Shown here piece after piece: positions 13,319 to 26,300 of a stretch of 64,000 nucleotides of DNA (the first letter of the stretch is position 1; every line of letters begins with the position of its first letter). The DNA lies in assembly GCA_032191485.1 (NCBI GenBank), contig JAVDOI010000008.1, forward strand, positions 1,601,501 through 1,665,500, in the 5' to 3' direction. Under the pieces are notes generated by a model, which saw nothing but the letters and a program-made list of their open reading frames with translations, had not been told where the DNA came from and made no database searches. The translations under genes and the position numbers were made by a program. The stretch comes from Leptoclinus maculatus. Taxonomy: Eukaryota; Chordata; Actinopteri; Perciformes; Stichaeidae.

Positions 13319-14103
13319 CCACACACACACACACACACACACTCATACAGCCTCGGTGTGGGCCGCAGCGGACTTTTGTATAAATGATGCGAGTGACATC
13401 AAGTGCAAGTAAGACACCACCATTGATTGGGCTTACGGCAATGATAAACAATCAGCACTTCCAGAGGGGTAAAGGGTATCTTAGATCAGTTTCCATGACA
13501 ACTGAGGGTTTGAAGCAACTTTTTTTTTTTCATTTTTTTTTTAAACTGTCGTTGCATGTCACTGTACTGTCGCTGTACTCGGCGCAACAGATTCCCTGAA
13601 CGGCTGGTGAGATATAAATAAGGAGGAAAATAAATCGACCTCCATGTAGTCGGGGGGGATATCTTCACTCGAAGCTCACCCGAAGACATCACACCGTCTC
13701 CCCGTGTAGTCAAAGTAAAATACTCATATCAGCCTTTGAAGGCAATCAGCTTCTGGAAGAATGTGGTCACACCGACTGTTCAACCTCCGCCACATAACCG
13801 CTCGTGCCATCTTCAAATAGTCCCCAATCACCAGAGCCTGCAGAGACGGGGTTTAGGGATTCCAACAAACATTTCAGCTACTTTACCCCCCACGGCTTTC
13901 TTTCTCTCCTCCTCTCCCGTTGTCTTTTCCTCCACCTCCCTTTCTCTGTAGCTCTCACTCCCTCTCTAACACAGTCTGTCTGTCGGCTCTATAATTATTT
14001 CCATGGTTACCATTAAGGATGTGAAGCTAAGCCTGATGTACTATGGTAGTAATCTTTTCCTCTCCTCCGCCTGTTCCCTCTGTCCTCTCCTCTCATCTGT
14101 CAC

Positions 14104-14130
14104 TTCTTCTTCTTCTTCTTCTTCTTCTTC
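14104..14130. repeat. (TTC)n microsatellite
   Basis: Nine TTC units in a wider CT-rich stretch. Confidence 0.95.
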
Positions 14131-14598
14131 GCGTTGCTATGTACGTGAGTCTCTGCAGCCTCCTCTCACGTTCTCCTTTCTAACACTTTTCAGTTGCTAC
14201 ATTTGCAATCTGCATAGAACCAGCATTTAATTAGGAAGCGTATGCAGCTCCCGTGCATGCACACATTCGTAGCCGTGTAATGAAAAGCCACATGAAAGCG
14301 AGTCAACCTGTCCCATAAGCATTAATGGTGTCGTGTTGTATCGCTGTAGTTTGCAGTGTGCATGGCAAAAACACTGCCGAAGTGCTCTTGAGCAAACATA
14401 AAAGTGGATTTATTATGGGAGGTTCTTACTTTTTTTTGTTTGTTGCATAAACACAATGTGAGGTGACTGGCAGCTGGAGCACCACCGAGGCTTAGACGGG
14501 CGTGAATCATCAGTATGAATGTTGAGCAAATGTGCTTGAAAATAGCTGGTTCTTTGATAAAAATTAGAAGGCACAAAACTGTATACAGAAAAACCTTC

Positions 14599-14815
14599 GG
14601 GGGAAATGTGCTTATTTGCTTTCTAGCTGAGAGTTAGTTGAGAAAAACTCGAACGTCACCCTGATGTCGGTACGGTAAATACAAAGCTACAGCCAGCAGC
14701 AGTTATCTTAGCTCTGCATAAAGAGTGGAAACTAATCGCCTGTCTCTGTCCAAATTCAACAAAAACCCACCTACCAGCACCTTTTAAAGCTCACTAATTA
14801 ACACATTATATATTG
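14599..14815 (+). repeat. Partial copy of the GTTAGCTTAGC fold-back family
   Basis: It contains AAATGTGCTTATTTGCTTTC, GAGAGTTAGTTGAGAAAAAC, TGTCGGTACGGTAAATAC and AGTTATCTTAGCTCTGCATA in the order seen in the other copies. Only the left arm is recognisable. Confidence 0.5.
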
Positions 14816-15459
14816 TTTGTTTAATCCGAAAACAAAAAGTAAAACTATTTCTTGGCCGGGAGCAGATACGTCTTTGGGTCTCTGCTGGTTGCCGTACATT
14901 TAGTCCCATAAAACCACCACCTGTAGGTTTTTACACTTTGGCTTTTGTACAAAGTAAACAAGATGTAACATGTGAATTAGTACGCTACCCGTTTCCCTAT
15001 TTGCATTTAAATAAATCTTTCAAATTGGACTTTACAGTGGTACGAAATACAGCTTCTCCTGCTTTGCAACTCAATTATGAGCATATGAGCTCTGCTGAAC
15101 CTGACCCTGCACTCCCACCTGTAATTCAATTAAGTATTATGACTACATTGAAAGGTTTAGTATATATTGTTAACATGATTTTTTTTAGTATAGATTTGAG
15201 TCCATTCTCAGAGCGGCAGGTGCTTCTTTCCAATGAAAATTCCACATCATTTCGTCCAGTGGAAATCCAGCTGTTTTCACAGCAGGACTATTTATTCCTC
15301 TGTGTATTCAAATGGAAGTATCAGAGATTGGTGCGTTAGACGAGATTCATTTTGTTTTGGAGAGAGATTGAGAGCCCCGTCCTTCGCTACTGAAATACTC
15401 TGAAGACATATTTTCTCATCTACTAGGGATGGATCTCACACAGTCATGTCTGCCACAGA

Positions 15460-15479
15460 CCCCCCCCCCCCCCCCCCCC
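15460..15479. repeat. Poly(C) run
   Basis: Twenty C residues in a row. Confidence 0.9.
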
Positions 15480-17258
15480 ACCGGTCCAAACTTGACCAAG
15501 TTCCATCAACTTTGACTGGAGTGGAACCACTGCAGAGCAGACCCCAGCTTGTGTCAGCCTCCGTGTTTCAGACGAATAGATAACGGGATGTTGAGGCTGA
15601 CAGCAGAGGAAGGAACCAGAGGAGTTGTAACAGGAAACACACTGTGACAGCCGGACCCCTGAAGAGCTGGAGGAGAAAATGGAAAGATGGGAGGGGGACC
15701 GGGTGTTGCTTTGTCAGAAGTTCCACAGAGAAAGACTTGTATTTCCTGACGGGATGATGGATGATTGAACAAGGACAGGACTAGACATGTGCACACTGCC
15801 ACCTGGCTGGGCCTGATGCCAAGGCAGGAAGACAATGAGGATGCCAGTGTGGGATGGGCCGGGCATGTAAAGACGGGTAATTATTTTCTTTTTAACCTTT
15901 AACGGGCCAGCAGTGATCGATTAGACAGCAATCGGAGTTGGACGGTATTCGTTACAAGTAACGTCACAGATAAAAAGATCTCGATTTATGACAAATATCT
16001 GCAAGACTTCAAATGCCAATCCTCAGGATCACATCAACAACAGTCACTGTTTTTCATTATTTAGCTCTGATTTCATATTTTTAATCTGCCTTTCCGCTGA
16101 TTCAAATCACAGCCTTTTTCAAATAGAAAACCCACATTTTTAACCCTTAAAATACTGCCACCTGCCAATGGTGCATCGACCACCCACATCATCACATCTC
16201 TGCAGCTCTAGTTTTCTGATATCCAGTTATTGCAGTCATTTGTGAATCACAAAAGCCTGTGCCAGTAAATGTGGAAGGATTTGAAGAGGTGACTATCAGA
16301 TCCCACAGAGCCGAGTCCGTCGTCAGGTACGTCCTTGTGGGAAGCAATCTTCCCAAGTTGTATTGGAGAGATCTTTGTAATCTTTGCAAGGAAGGGATGC
16401 GACTCTGCACTCGGACGGTTGAGCAGGCATCATCAGTTCAGATACAAGGCTGTGCAGGATAAATGTTAAGTGCTGCTTTCAATATAAACCTGGGCAACGC
16501 CATCTTCAATGCATCCCTGGCTGACTATCAACCATATTAAATGTTGAATTTGAAGTCAACAAGTTCATGGAGGATGCAAAGATAAACTTTGAGAAAAAGC
16601 AGTAAAACTTAACGTTGTCCTGAGCACATCTAAACTCTTACCTCGAACCACTGAGCAAAGCCAAACACCAATAGGTAGACTTAACAGCATCATCAACACA
16701 TCACATCTAAATGTAATTATAGTCCTGTTGTTCTGTAGGCAAACAGATAACAAAACCAGGCGACTTAACTGATCACATGACATCCACCGAACAGTCAATT
16801 TTAAAGTGCAAGGACACTGCGATCGTTTACGAAGTTTGTTCTCTCCAAGAGAACTTGCAAAGAATATTCATCACGAGGTGTGAAGCACAAACAAGACATT
16901 CTTGGATTTCCTAAAGACACACACACAATATGTGAGCGCTAACATATGTTAAACCTGCACGACAACATGAGCATATTGCAGGCTTTGTCACATCCACCTA
17001 CACACGTGTACGCATCTGAAAAAGAACCACTTGTAGCAGGAACACTGTGCTGCACGTACCACGGCTCAGACGTACAGACCTTCACCGGTGCCACAACTCT
17101 GCCAGGTAAGAACAACAAACAGGTGATGCGTAAGGAGAAATATATATATATATCTATCTCACATCAGGCAAGTACATGTGGCTGACATAGCAGAAGCGAA
17201 TGTGCTCGCAGAAATGAGCACTAAACTTGGGTTTCTGTGTTGAGGAGGAGTGAGGCTG

Positions 17259-17263
<5 letters not shown>

Positions 17264-17314
<51 letters not shown>
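17264..17314. repeat. (CA)n microsatellite
   Basis: About 25 CA units. A second run of 19 units is at 17631-17668. Confidence 0.97.
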
Positions 17315-17317
<3 letters not shown>

Positions 17318-17630
17318 CTCCGTGTTACTCCAGGGTAAAGAAGACTGCGTGCATCAGCATAGAACAGCACAGAGCCTTGAGGTGACAGTGAGACACAGAG
17401 CCGGTGTTGGCCTGACAACACCAGCCTCCTCTCTCTCCCTCTCTCACGTTCTGTCTCACGATCTCGCTCTCTCTTAATTCCTCCTTTTCTTCTTCCTCTC
17501 TAGCTCCTCCCTCCCTCTTTCCACCCCCTGTCTCTTTCTTCCCAAAGCTGCATTACACTGCTGTGTGCAGATATTCAATTAAAAGACTGTTGAGTGCAAA
17601 CCGGAAAGAAAAAAAAAAAGCCTGATGGTA

Positions 17631-17671
<41 letters not shown>

Positions 17672-20600
17672 TCACCAGGGAAGGGAGTGAAAGGGAGATG
17701 CAGACTAATATCACACACCAGTCGGGGCAAAGCGATGGGGAGATTTCGAGGTGTTTGTCGTTGCGATACAATCGGATTAATGCGAGAACCGTGCACTACT
17801 GCAGATTGCATCGAGCTCATTCCACAGAGTTTTCTTACTTTTCATTTGTTCCGTGGCGAACACAAAGGGCGCCACTTACAAAAGGGACCGTTTCATTTTT
17901 CTCCCAGATGACTTGAATCAATCAAAGAATAACTGACACTGACACATACAGTTGGGCACATTTGATGTCTATTATTACCCTTTGAGTTACACAGGATCTG
18001 GGCATGAATTCAAAGAACACTTGAAAATCCGGAGGCAAGCATGCGATCGTATTCATCTCATTAATTCACTGTAGGACGCAGGACTTTGTTTTTCCCCCCC
18101 GACAATTTAAACAAAATAAGAAGGCGCAGATCCTTCTTCTGTGGTGCCTGCTCCTCTAAAGACAATCTGTGTATGAAAGTCATGAGACACCTTTCTCAGC
18201 ACATCCAAACAGCCTGATGCTTGTCTCTGCTTTGGGATCAGTCTTTGACTTATTTCTCTGGCAGACTGCCCTGGTTTTGACCCACAGCCGGTCCGCTCAT
18301 CATGCAGAGTGAGGCTACCGTCTTTATGGCAGCGAAAGTCAGGTGTCACACAGCAGCTGCCTTTCTTTTTTGATCTGAGTGACTTTGGTAAAATACTTCT
18401 AAGGGGTAGTCAAGTTCACAAACGCCAAAAGGTGATTAGTTTAAATGTGCTACCAGCCGCATTCTGTGTTTTCAAAAAACATGAAAAGTGCAAATACGCA
18501 AACCTCTTTCTGACCCGTAATGACCAGGATTCATCTGCAGCAGTTTGATAAGGTACATATACAGAATATATCAATACACTGTGCACTCACAGTAAGGTAC
18601 CTGTGAGTACATAAAAGCAAAGCCACCAAAATATGCATGTTTATATTATTCATGTTTTCAGCTAGAATGTGGTAGAAAAGCATCAAGAGCACAATGGAGA
18701 AGAGTTCTGCAGCACAGTTTGTGTCAAAAAAAACCCAGCACAACTTGTCTGTATGTATGTGTCATACATGGCTAATCATCAGGGGAAGTAAACTTTCATT
18801 TACTATGTCCAGCTGTTCTTCTCCGTCCAACATCTGTTCACTTCCAAATGTACGACCACCGTAGGGAATGATTAGTGACGCGACTGATTAGTGTCTCACT
18901 CTGACAGTTGATAACATCCCTCAATGGAAAACCCGAGAGTTAGAAACGATCAAACAACTAAAGAGAAAGAATAAATGAATTATCACCAGTAAGTTGCTAC
19001 ATTATTGTCAGTTTCGGTCACGCATGTTGAATTTGTCTTCCGGTCACTGACTCAAACTATTTCCAGGGGTGTTGCTGGAGGTATTTTATCTCATGATGAA
19101 CTGACATAGACCCATCTTTTTGTAGCTTGAAGGAAACACATGTGAAGCTTGCTATATGTCTATATTTAATACATTACATTTAGACTTGGTTGTTTCGTCT
19201 AATACTAATGAAAATGATGCTATAACTTCTATGAGGGTTCTTTTTTAATTCAGGCTCTACCCACCTTACATAATTTAACAAGGTCACTGGGAGCAGCCTG
19301 CAGGGTCACCGTGTCGAATAAAGAACTCTTTAAACTGAGAAAATGTAGATTGTAATGTAATATATTAATAATAACACATCTAATGCGTGCCAGTTTGACT
19401 GAGCAGTTGCTGATTAAATTTAAAAGAATTAACTTGTTTTCTCCGGTTAGATTTTGAAGGCAGCAGGGGAAGCTGAAGCAGCGTACAACGTGTTAACACA
19501 CAGCACATCTGCAGATACAGTAGGCTGTGCATGTGTGTGAGTGCTGTTGCTTTTGAATTCCAGTAACCTCCCCCGTCATTGTGTGTCGCTTGAACAACAG
19601 CTTACTAAATTTAAAACCCTCCCTCATCAGAGTCCCCCTGGTGAAGCTTTGATGAGCCGTGCAATTATTTCATCTACATCACTTTATTGTATTGTAATTA
19701 AAACAACAAAGTTTCCAATAATGACAGACTGACAGAACAATGTTCAATCAAACCAAAATGAACAACTAAAGTGAGACCTGGCTTTCAGTATAAGGAACTG
19801 ATGGAGATTTTGTACACTTTCTATGAGTAAATTATCTATACTTTAGAGATAGTTGATCATTCGGGTAATAATAGAGAATGTTTTGTGATTGGCTTTAAAA
19901 ATGACATAGAGGAAGTCACATTGATGTGCTGTTAAAGTAACAAACGGGCAAAAGAGATGGCACTTAGGACAAGACACAAGCTAAAAGTTTGCAGACACTT
20001 ATTCCACTCTCATCCCCGAACTGTCCAAGTTAATATCCACAGTGACACCATCTATACAGTGTCTTTCTGTCACAGAGCTGACACTGAGTCTCCATTCACT
20101 AACCCTCTGAAACAAGCCTTACCGTAGCTGCTGTCGTCATGCTGATCACCTCGCCCTGGCCATTATTCTACCGCTTCCTCAGTTCTATTTTTACTCTTTT
20201 GTCAAGGCGGCTGTATTGCCAACTCGCCCGCAGCTCTGTCAAGGTTACTGCACCTTGGTTTTTTCTTTGTGCCTCTCTACATCTACTTTATTCTACCAAC
20301 ACGGCGCTAACATTGCAGCTTTTATATCAAGCTATTCATGATTCACACCTGGGGGGCTGATGCATCACTGGGAGCTGGCAGGAAGCTAACGGTTAGAAAA
20401 GAGCTTTGGGCTTGTATACAGAGGGCTGCTGGTTTGTATGAAGCCGGGCATATGTAATACATAAAGCTACATTTTCAAACCATCTTTTCTTGATGAGTGC
20501 CACGGTGCTCTTGTTCATGCGGGACCACGTTGATCAACTGTAGACTAATATTGATGGCTCAACTGACCACTGCACAGGGGAGACACACCACGTCGAAGTC

Positions 20601-21326
20601 TAACAAAAGAAGCTTAATGTAATCAAATTTAACAAAAATAATGCAGGTTCCCTAGACACTCCCTCAGCTCAGACTTCAGCAGCCACCAGACCACCATGGA
20701 CAGACCCGGTTTCTCTGCCACCTTCAACCTGCAGCAGGCTCCTCCTCCAGGGACAGAGTTTTGTCTCTCAGGTGCAACAGGTCCCTCTCTGAGGGCCAAC
20801 ACCGACACCACGCCGCTGGAGGCCCATGCCGTACTGCTTGGCCCGCTGGAGAGAAGGAAGGCACGGGAGAACCGGAAACCAGGACTGCGTGGGGTCAGAC
20901 CGTCAGACCGTGCGGCAGTAAAATGAGAGGTTTTCTAAAAGGGACTCTGTTGCTCGGAAACAATATCGCTTTTGTCCACCGGGACCGCGAAAATCGACAC
21001 AAAATGGAAGTTCCTCATAGTAGCTTTAAGTAATTAACATATGGAGTGTGGACATCAGTAAAGTCAATGGTGTGTGAGTGAACGATGCCGCAGAGAAAAG
21101 AGTCAGCCACAGAGAGGGCTGCCAGCTTCATCCAGTCTTAAATAACCTTCATCAAATGTAATGTGTTGCATTCAGCTCCTGATGAGGAACATTAAAGAGA
21201 TATTCTGATTAAAAATGTAGAACACACGTTGACAGCACTTGCCGTGCAGAATGTAACTGTCGAACGAATGGCTTCTAATATTGGTAACACGCAGACTGGA
21301 GCGATATACAAGCGTCAGTGGAGCGG

Positions 21327-21334
21327 CTCTACGG
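21327..21334. repeat. Target-site duplication, left copy
   Basis: The 8-mer CTCTACGG directly abuts the left transposon end. The identical 8-mer abuts the right end 6.4 kb away. The perfect match implies that the material between the copies was inserted in one event, or was added later inside an already inserted element. Confidence 0.88.
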
Positions 21335-21352
21335 CAGGGGTGTCAAACTCAA
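21335..21352. repeat. hAT terminal inverted repeat, left
   Basis: The sequence is CAGGGGTGTCAAACTCAA, followed by AGGGCCA-type subterminal motifs at about 21360-21400. It pairs with the right end, with mismatches only at positions 3-5. Confidence 0.85.
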
Positions 21353-21460
21353 TCACAGAGAGGGCCAAAATAAAAAATTGGGACAACGTTGAGGGCCAGA
21401 TAGGGTCAACATTTAATAAATAGAAGGGATATTGGACAAAAAGAAATAGGCTACATTTTT

Positions 21461-21550
21461 TTATGCATATGTACCAGAGCCAGATGTTTGGCATCTTTTC
21501 TTGGCTGCCAGTTCATTAATGTCTGGGGTTAGGTTCTGTGCTGTGGAAGC
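21461..21550 (-). pseudogene. hAT transposase, C-terminal remnant
   Basis: Read on the minus strand, this stretch encodes 29 residues beginning ASTAQNLTPDINEL, continuing AAKKRCQTSGSG and ending in TAA. The pattern S-T-A-Q-x-(L/M)-T-P-D-I-x-x-L-x-x-K-K-R-C-Q-x-S-G is the C-terminal tail that I recall for Charlie/GTF2IRD2-type hAT transposases, downstream of the hAT dimerisation region. Further upstream in this frame there is a TAA within about 40 bases, and no other transposase segment was recognised in the window, so it is a remnant and not a working enzyme. Its position 110 bp inside the left inverted repeat, pointing at that end, is where a transposase gene ends in an intact element. This independently supports the hAT call and its orientation. 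Confidence 0.75.
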
Positions 21551-22108
21551 ATGCACACATGAAAAGCCAAATTAAGTTGTGCAATAACTTTATGAGATAA
21601 GATCTATGACCTCAGTATTTGTCTTCAAATGCATGTGTCAAAGCACAACAAGTTTCATGCTATAGTCATTTAAAATGGTCAATACACTGTAGTTAATAAA
21701 CAGGTTCTGGGTTTCATTAAACAACTTTTAATGAACAATGAACTTTTCATATTCAGATCCTGTAAGACAAATTACTGACTCAATCAAATATCATTTAACA
21801 AGGAAGCTGCAATAATATTGATTAGTACTACTAATTAATAGATGACAAAAGTCTGAAATAACGTTTTTAGATTGGAAGGAGCTGATTAGCTATTAAAAAA
21901 AGGAATCCTTTGAATAGAAAAGTACCTTGGCCAAATGTGGAGCAGTAAATAAAGGGGTGAAGAGGGCAGCAATTGACACCCTTCCTGTGAAACAGCTTCT
22001 GGCAATCTCATAACATTCATTTTATGCATAGATGTTAGGGTTCTTAAGTGTTTCAGAGCAACATTGCATGTCTGTGAATTAGCAGCTATACAAAACATTG
22101 CCACACCT

Positions 22109-22160
22109 GGGTTGTGTTAAACACCTTGCTTGTGTTTAGGGGATTGCCTTAACACAACCC
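22109..22160. promoter_or_regulatory. 12-bp perfect inverted repeat upstream of klhl10-like start
   Basis: GGGTTGTGTTAA (22109-22120) and TTAACACAACCC (22149-22160) are exact inverted copies separated by 28 bases, about 220 bases before the ATG. This could be a hairpin or a paired protein-binding site in the captured promoter. No TATA box or named motif was recognised, so function is not claimed. Confidence 0.4.
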
Positions 22161-22382
22161 ACTACAGTACAATTTGATTAGATGAATGTGCATTACAGCA
22201 AAAACTGTCATCATAGAATGCTTTTTTTCAGAACTTGTCATTGGAATGGTGGCTCATCATTCTCTGATGTCATAATAGTCCATTCTAGAATCCTGTCATG
22301 AACTGTGGTGCAGAAGGGTCACTTATAACTAGAGACAGTTGTTGAAAGTCAGGAGTCAGAAGTCCTCATACTTAAAGCAAAG

Positions 22383-22501
22383 ATGTCTGTTTTTAATAAG
22401 CTCCGTGTGGAACAACAGCTTTGTGACGCGGTGATCAGAGTGGACAACGTTGAGTTTCCTGTGCACAAGGTCATCCTCTGCAACTGCAGCCCGTACTTCA
22501 T
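22383..22501 (+). CDS. klhl10: klhl10-like exon 1 (start codon, first part of BTB)
   Basis: Exon 1 begins MSVFNKLRVEQQLCD and continues into the BTB core with HKVILCNCSPYF. It ends in phase 2 (TTC AT) at a GTGAGT donor. The last codon is completed by the first base of exon 2 (ATA). Human KLHL10 is interrupted at the same YF|xALFT point, as I recall its gene structure. Confidence 0.85.
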
Positions 22502-23305
22502 GTGAGTTGGTTCTTGGGTGTTAATAGGGGGATGCTGCTGGATTTGCATGCTTAGCACCAAAGAGGAGTTAGCAAACTGCAACCCAACCCAATATTAAGA
22601 AGTGACACTGATTCATGGAGAAGATATACATACCCATGTGAAATAAGACATTTTAAAAGGATATACTCATGTATTTTTGTTGTAAAGTTAAAGTTCACTG
22701 TCTGCACACATTCAGCTTGCTGAAGGTGATTTACAAATTGTTTTAAATAACATCAATTTGAGTTGAATTTGTGATAGTAATTACTAGATTTACAATATTC
22801 ATCTGTAAATACATTTCTATTTAACAAAGCATTGATTAGGAATTAGGAAGTTAGGCTAAATTTTTGCGAGAATTCAAAGGATGAATTACTTTCCTAGGTA
22901 TATTGACAATACAGTTTTTTTTAAATGCTACTAATACTTTAATATTATTGCACACATTAATATGACAAGCATGAGTTTTGTCACTTGTGTCATTCATCCT
23001 GCCACATTTACACTATGTAATTAAACAAAGGAATAAAAGGGCAGCAATTAAAAAAAAAATCACAGCATGGATTTCTCTACGGTGTTTCTCAAAGTCTTGG
23101 TGTCTTACTGTGGTGTTTTAGAAGGATTTGTGATTATTTTCATCAATTCAGTGATTTATAACAAATAAGATAAATTCAGCACCAAATCTGTGTAACAAAT
23201 GGTATCAACACAAAAATTGCTGCAACAACTTATGAGAGTTAATTAATCCCCCCTAAAAAAGAGGGTCCCTAAGGGTTAATGCAATTGCATCCGTTTTCTG
23301 TTTGT

Positions 23306-23347
<42 letters not shown>

Positions 23348-26300
23348 TATTATTATTATTGTATGAAGTGTGATTATGAATGTAAAATGTGAACCCTCTT
23401 TATTTTACTTCCTGCCTAACAGAGCTCTCTTCACCCGCTGGTCAACTCCAGACAGACGGGTCTTTGACATTCCCAATGTGTCACCTGACATCATGAAGCT
23501 CATCATTCAGTTTGCCTACACTGAATTTGTTCCGGTGACACAAGAAAATGTACAAGAGCTTTTTACGGCAGCAGACCAGTTCATTGTAAAGGGCTTAATT
23601 CAAGCCACCTGCCACTTCCTGGAGGAGCACCTGGACCCAGAGAACTGCATCGGCATTTGGAGGTTGACAGACGTCTGCCCCGAACTGAACCACAAGGCCT
23701 TCCTTTACATGATGAATCACTTTGAGGAGATTGCTTTCACGTCAGAAGAGTTCCTGCTGCTTTCCGTGCAGGAACTGGTTAAAATCATTGAGGATGACCA
23801 ACTCAATGTCAAGCACGAGAAGGTGGTGTTTGGGGCCGTCCTGCTCTGGGTTGCCTCTGCAATTGAGGAACGCAGAGAATACATCTCTCTGCTTTTGTCC
23901 AACGTAAGTGATAGACAATTACTCAGCCGGCACTACACTAACTTTTGAGTTGCATCTTTTACATCTAGCTAATAGTGTTATCACGAATACAACATTATGA
24001 TCAGGGCTATAGTCAAAACCACTTCAGTACAGTCTGCAACAGTCAAGACCAGATGTAAAGAGGTCAAGACAGAATTCAAAACTGAGACCAGGACACACTG
24101 AGTCCTATTTTACACCAGTCGATAAAAGGCGTTCTTGTCTTTACATTTGCAAAATGTTTAACGAGTTAGTTAAAATGAAGAGAGATGGTATATTTGCTGT
24201 ATGAAACCCTTTTAACATCTATTACTATTACTAACAATTGTAGGATTCTGCGGAATCTATGAGAAATGTTATGGTCAGGTATTGTTCCTTAAATTATTCT
24301 TTACTTGTTTGAACATTTTGTAAAAATTTGTTTGTCTGGAAATATTGTGTGGTGAGAACCCAGACAGGTCTGAACCTGAGTTAAGAGTATAAGATGGCGA
24401 CAACGATCGCCTACAGCATCAGGGAAGTTGTGTAGACGAAGGACTGAAGTGCTAAAGCCCTGGTTAAATTCATGAATTCATGATACAGTCAATAGTGTGT
24501 GTCAAGGTCAAGATGAACTATATAAATATAAATAGAATATAATGTTTTTCCACATAATGTACCACATTTAAAAACTAGAAAGATACTTAATTTTTTGCCT
24601 TTTGGCCCGATATTGATATTTGAGTGTAAACAAAATCCAATAACGATATTTTGGCCAATATGTACTTTTAACATCATTTTTCTTGATAAGAATTCTTTAT
24701 ATTTGGTTATTTAAAAAAATTGACAAAAAACAGTACTTAGTGGAATATTATTACATAAAAACCAAAATTGTCAGTGTTATCTACTGGAAAAACTACGTAT
24801 TTGCAACACTGTTTCTCGATTACCTCAAACATACATGTATGTTTGGTATTTCTTGCTGCAATTTCTTGTCAATTAAAGGCAGACATATATATGCATATAA
24901 TATCAGCTATGTTGAAGTATTGGTTGGGCTGTGTTATAGATAATTTAATTCCAACTTCTGTCCTCACGTGTAGGTCAGACTGGCTGTTACTAGTCTAGAG
25001 GACATCGCAGACAGCATGAGAAACAAGGAACTGGCACGGGCAAGTAAAGAGTGTCGACCGATTCTCATCAGGGCCCTGCTTGACCTCCAAACAAATATCT
25101 TCTCTGACTCCATTTTGTATACCCCTTTGACCCGCCCACGACTGCCCCCTGCCATCCTGTTGGTTGTTGGAGGCTGGAGCGCTGACGGTCCCACAAATGT
25201 CATCGAGGCATACGATATCCGTGCTGATCGCTGGATCAATGTACCAAACAATGAGGCTCCCCGGTCCCACCATCGCTCAGTTTTCCTCGATGGATCAGTT
25301 TACTGTGTCGGTGGCTGTGACAGTGATGAGCAGTTGAGCTCTGTGCACCGGTTTGACCTGGGCACGCACACCTGGCAGGAGGTGTCACAAATGCATTCGA
25401 GACGCAGCAATGTCAGCGTAACTGTGATGGACGGGTGTATATATGCCATGGGAGGTTATGATAGACATGATTGACTCAGAAGTGCTGAGCGCTATCAGCC
25501 CAGAATCAACCAGTGGACTGTAATTGCTCCAATGCATGAGCGGAGGAGTGACGCCAGCTGCACAACCATCAATGGCAAGGTGGGTGGAGCTATAAAGAGC
25601 AGCTCTGAAGAGAGTGTTGCTGGGATGACATATCTTTGTAGGCCAACCCTGAAAGTTAGCATCTCAGTGGTTCCTTCCACAAAAGGCTGATGAGATCAAA
25701 AGATTACTTATTACCTCTTAAATTCTCTCCAGGTATACATTTGCGGTGGCTTCGATGGGAGAGAGTGCCTGTCAACGGCGGAATGTTACAACCCAGAGGC
25801 CAACCAGTGGACACTGATTGCCTCCATGAGCAACAGGCGCAGTGGACTTGGGGTCATTGCCTATGCAGACTGTGTCTTTGCAGTAAGTACATTGAACACT
25901 GCTCATACTCACATAACACAGAAGCACTCTGAAGAATGAACAATATGTTGCTGGGAGAGGTTTCAAATAGAGCGAAAACTGACATATTTGTTTGACAACA
26001 TTGACTTTTCATTGCAAATGTAAAGCGTTGTACCGCTGATATGTTGGGAGGTTCGTCCCTAAAAACGTTCACATTGAAGGCAGTGATGTACTGATGTAAT
26101 GTAAGTTAGAGCTGAAGCCGATTACTATAGGTTGTTAAATTGATCGACGGACAAAAAACGGCCAACAATTCTGATACTTAGTAATTTTTCAAGTGTTCTC
26201 AAGTGTGAAGGTTTGCTTTTCTTTGTTTTCAACGATAGTAAACTGAATGTCTTGTTTTGGATTTTAAAGTTTTCGTCAATTCAAACAACGAACATTTGAA

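Larger units (their letters stand above)
12850..21326. other. Non-coding stretch, no gene recognised
   Basis: Microsatellites and one fold-back fragment are the only clear structures. A GC-rich 76-codon frame at 20696-20926 has ordinary codon-like composition but no recognised similarity and no clear splice frame. Confidence 0.5.

Noticed and set aside
20696..20926. 76-codon GC-rich plus-strand frame
   Set aside because: No recognised similarity, no splice-bounded extension, and a neighbouring frame is equally open. Possibly part of an unnamed repeat.
23717..23907. Frames on the other strand and in another frame within klhl10-like exon 2
   Set aside because: They are shadows of the true coding frame, which has clear BTB-BACK similarity.
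25472..25474. Selenocysteine reading of the TGA
   Set aside because: KLHL10 is not a selenoprotein family, the aligned residue is Arg, and no SECIS-like structure was recognised in the short 3' UTR.
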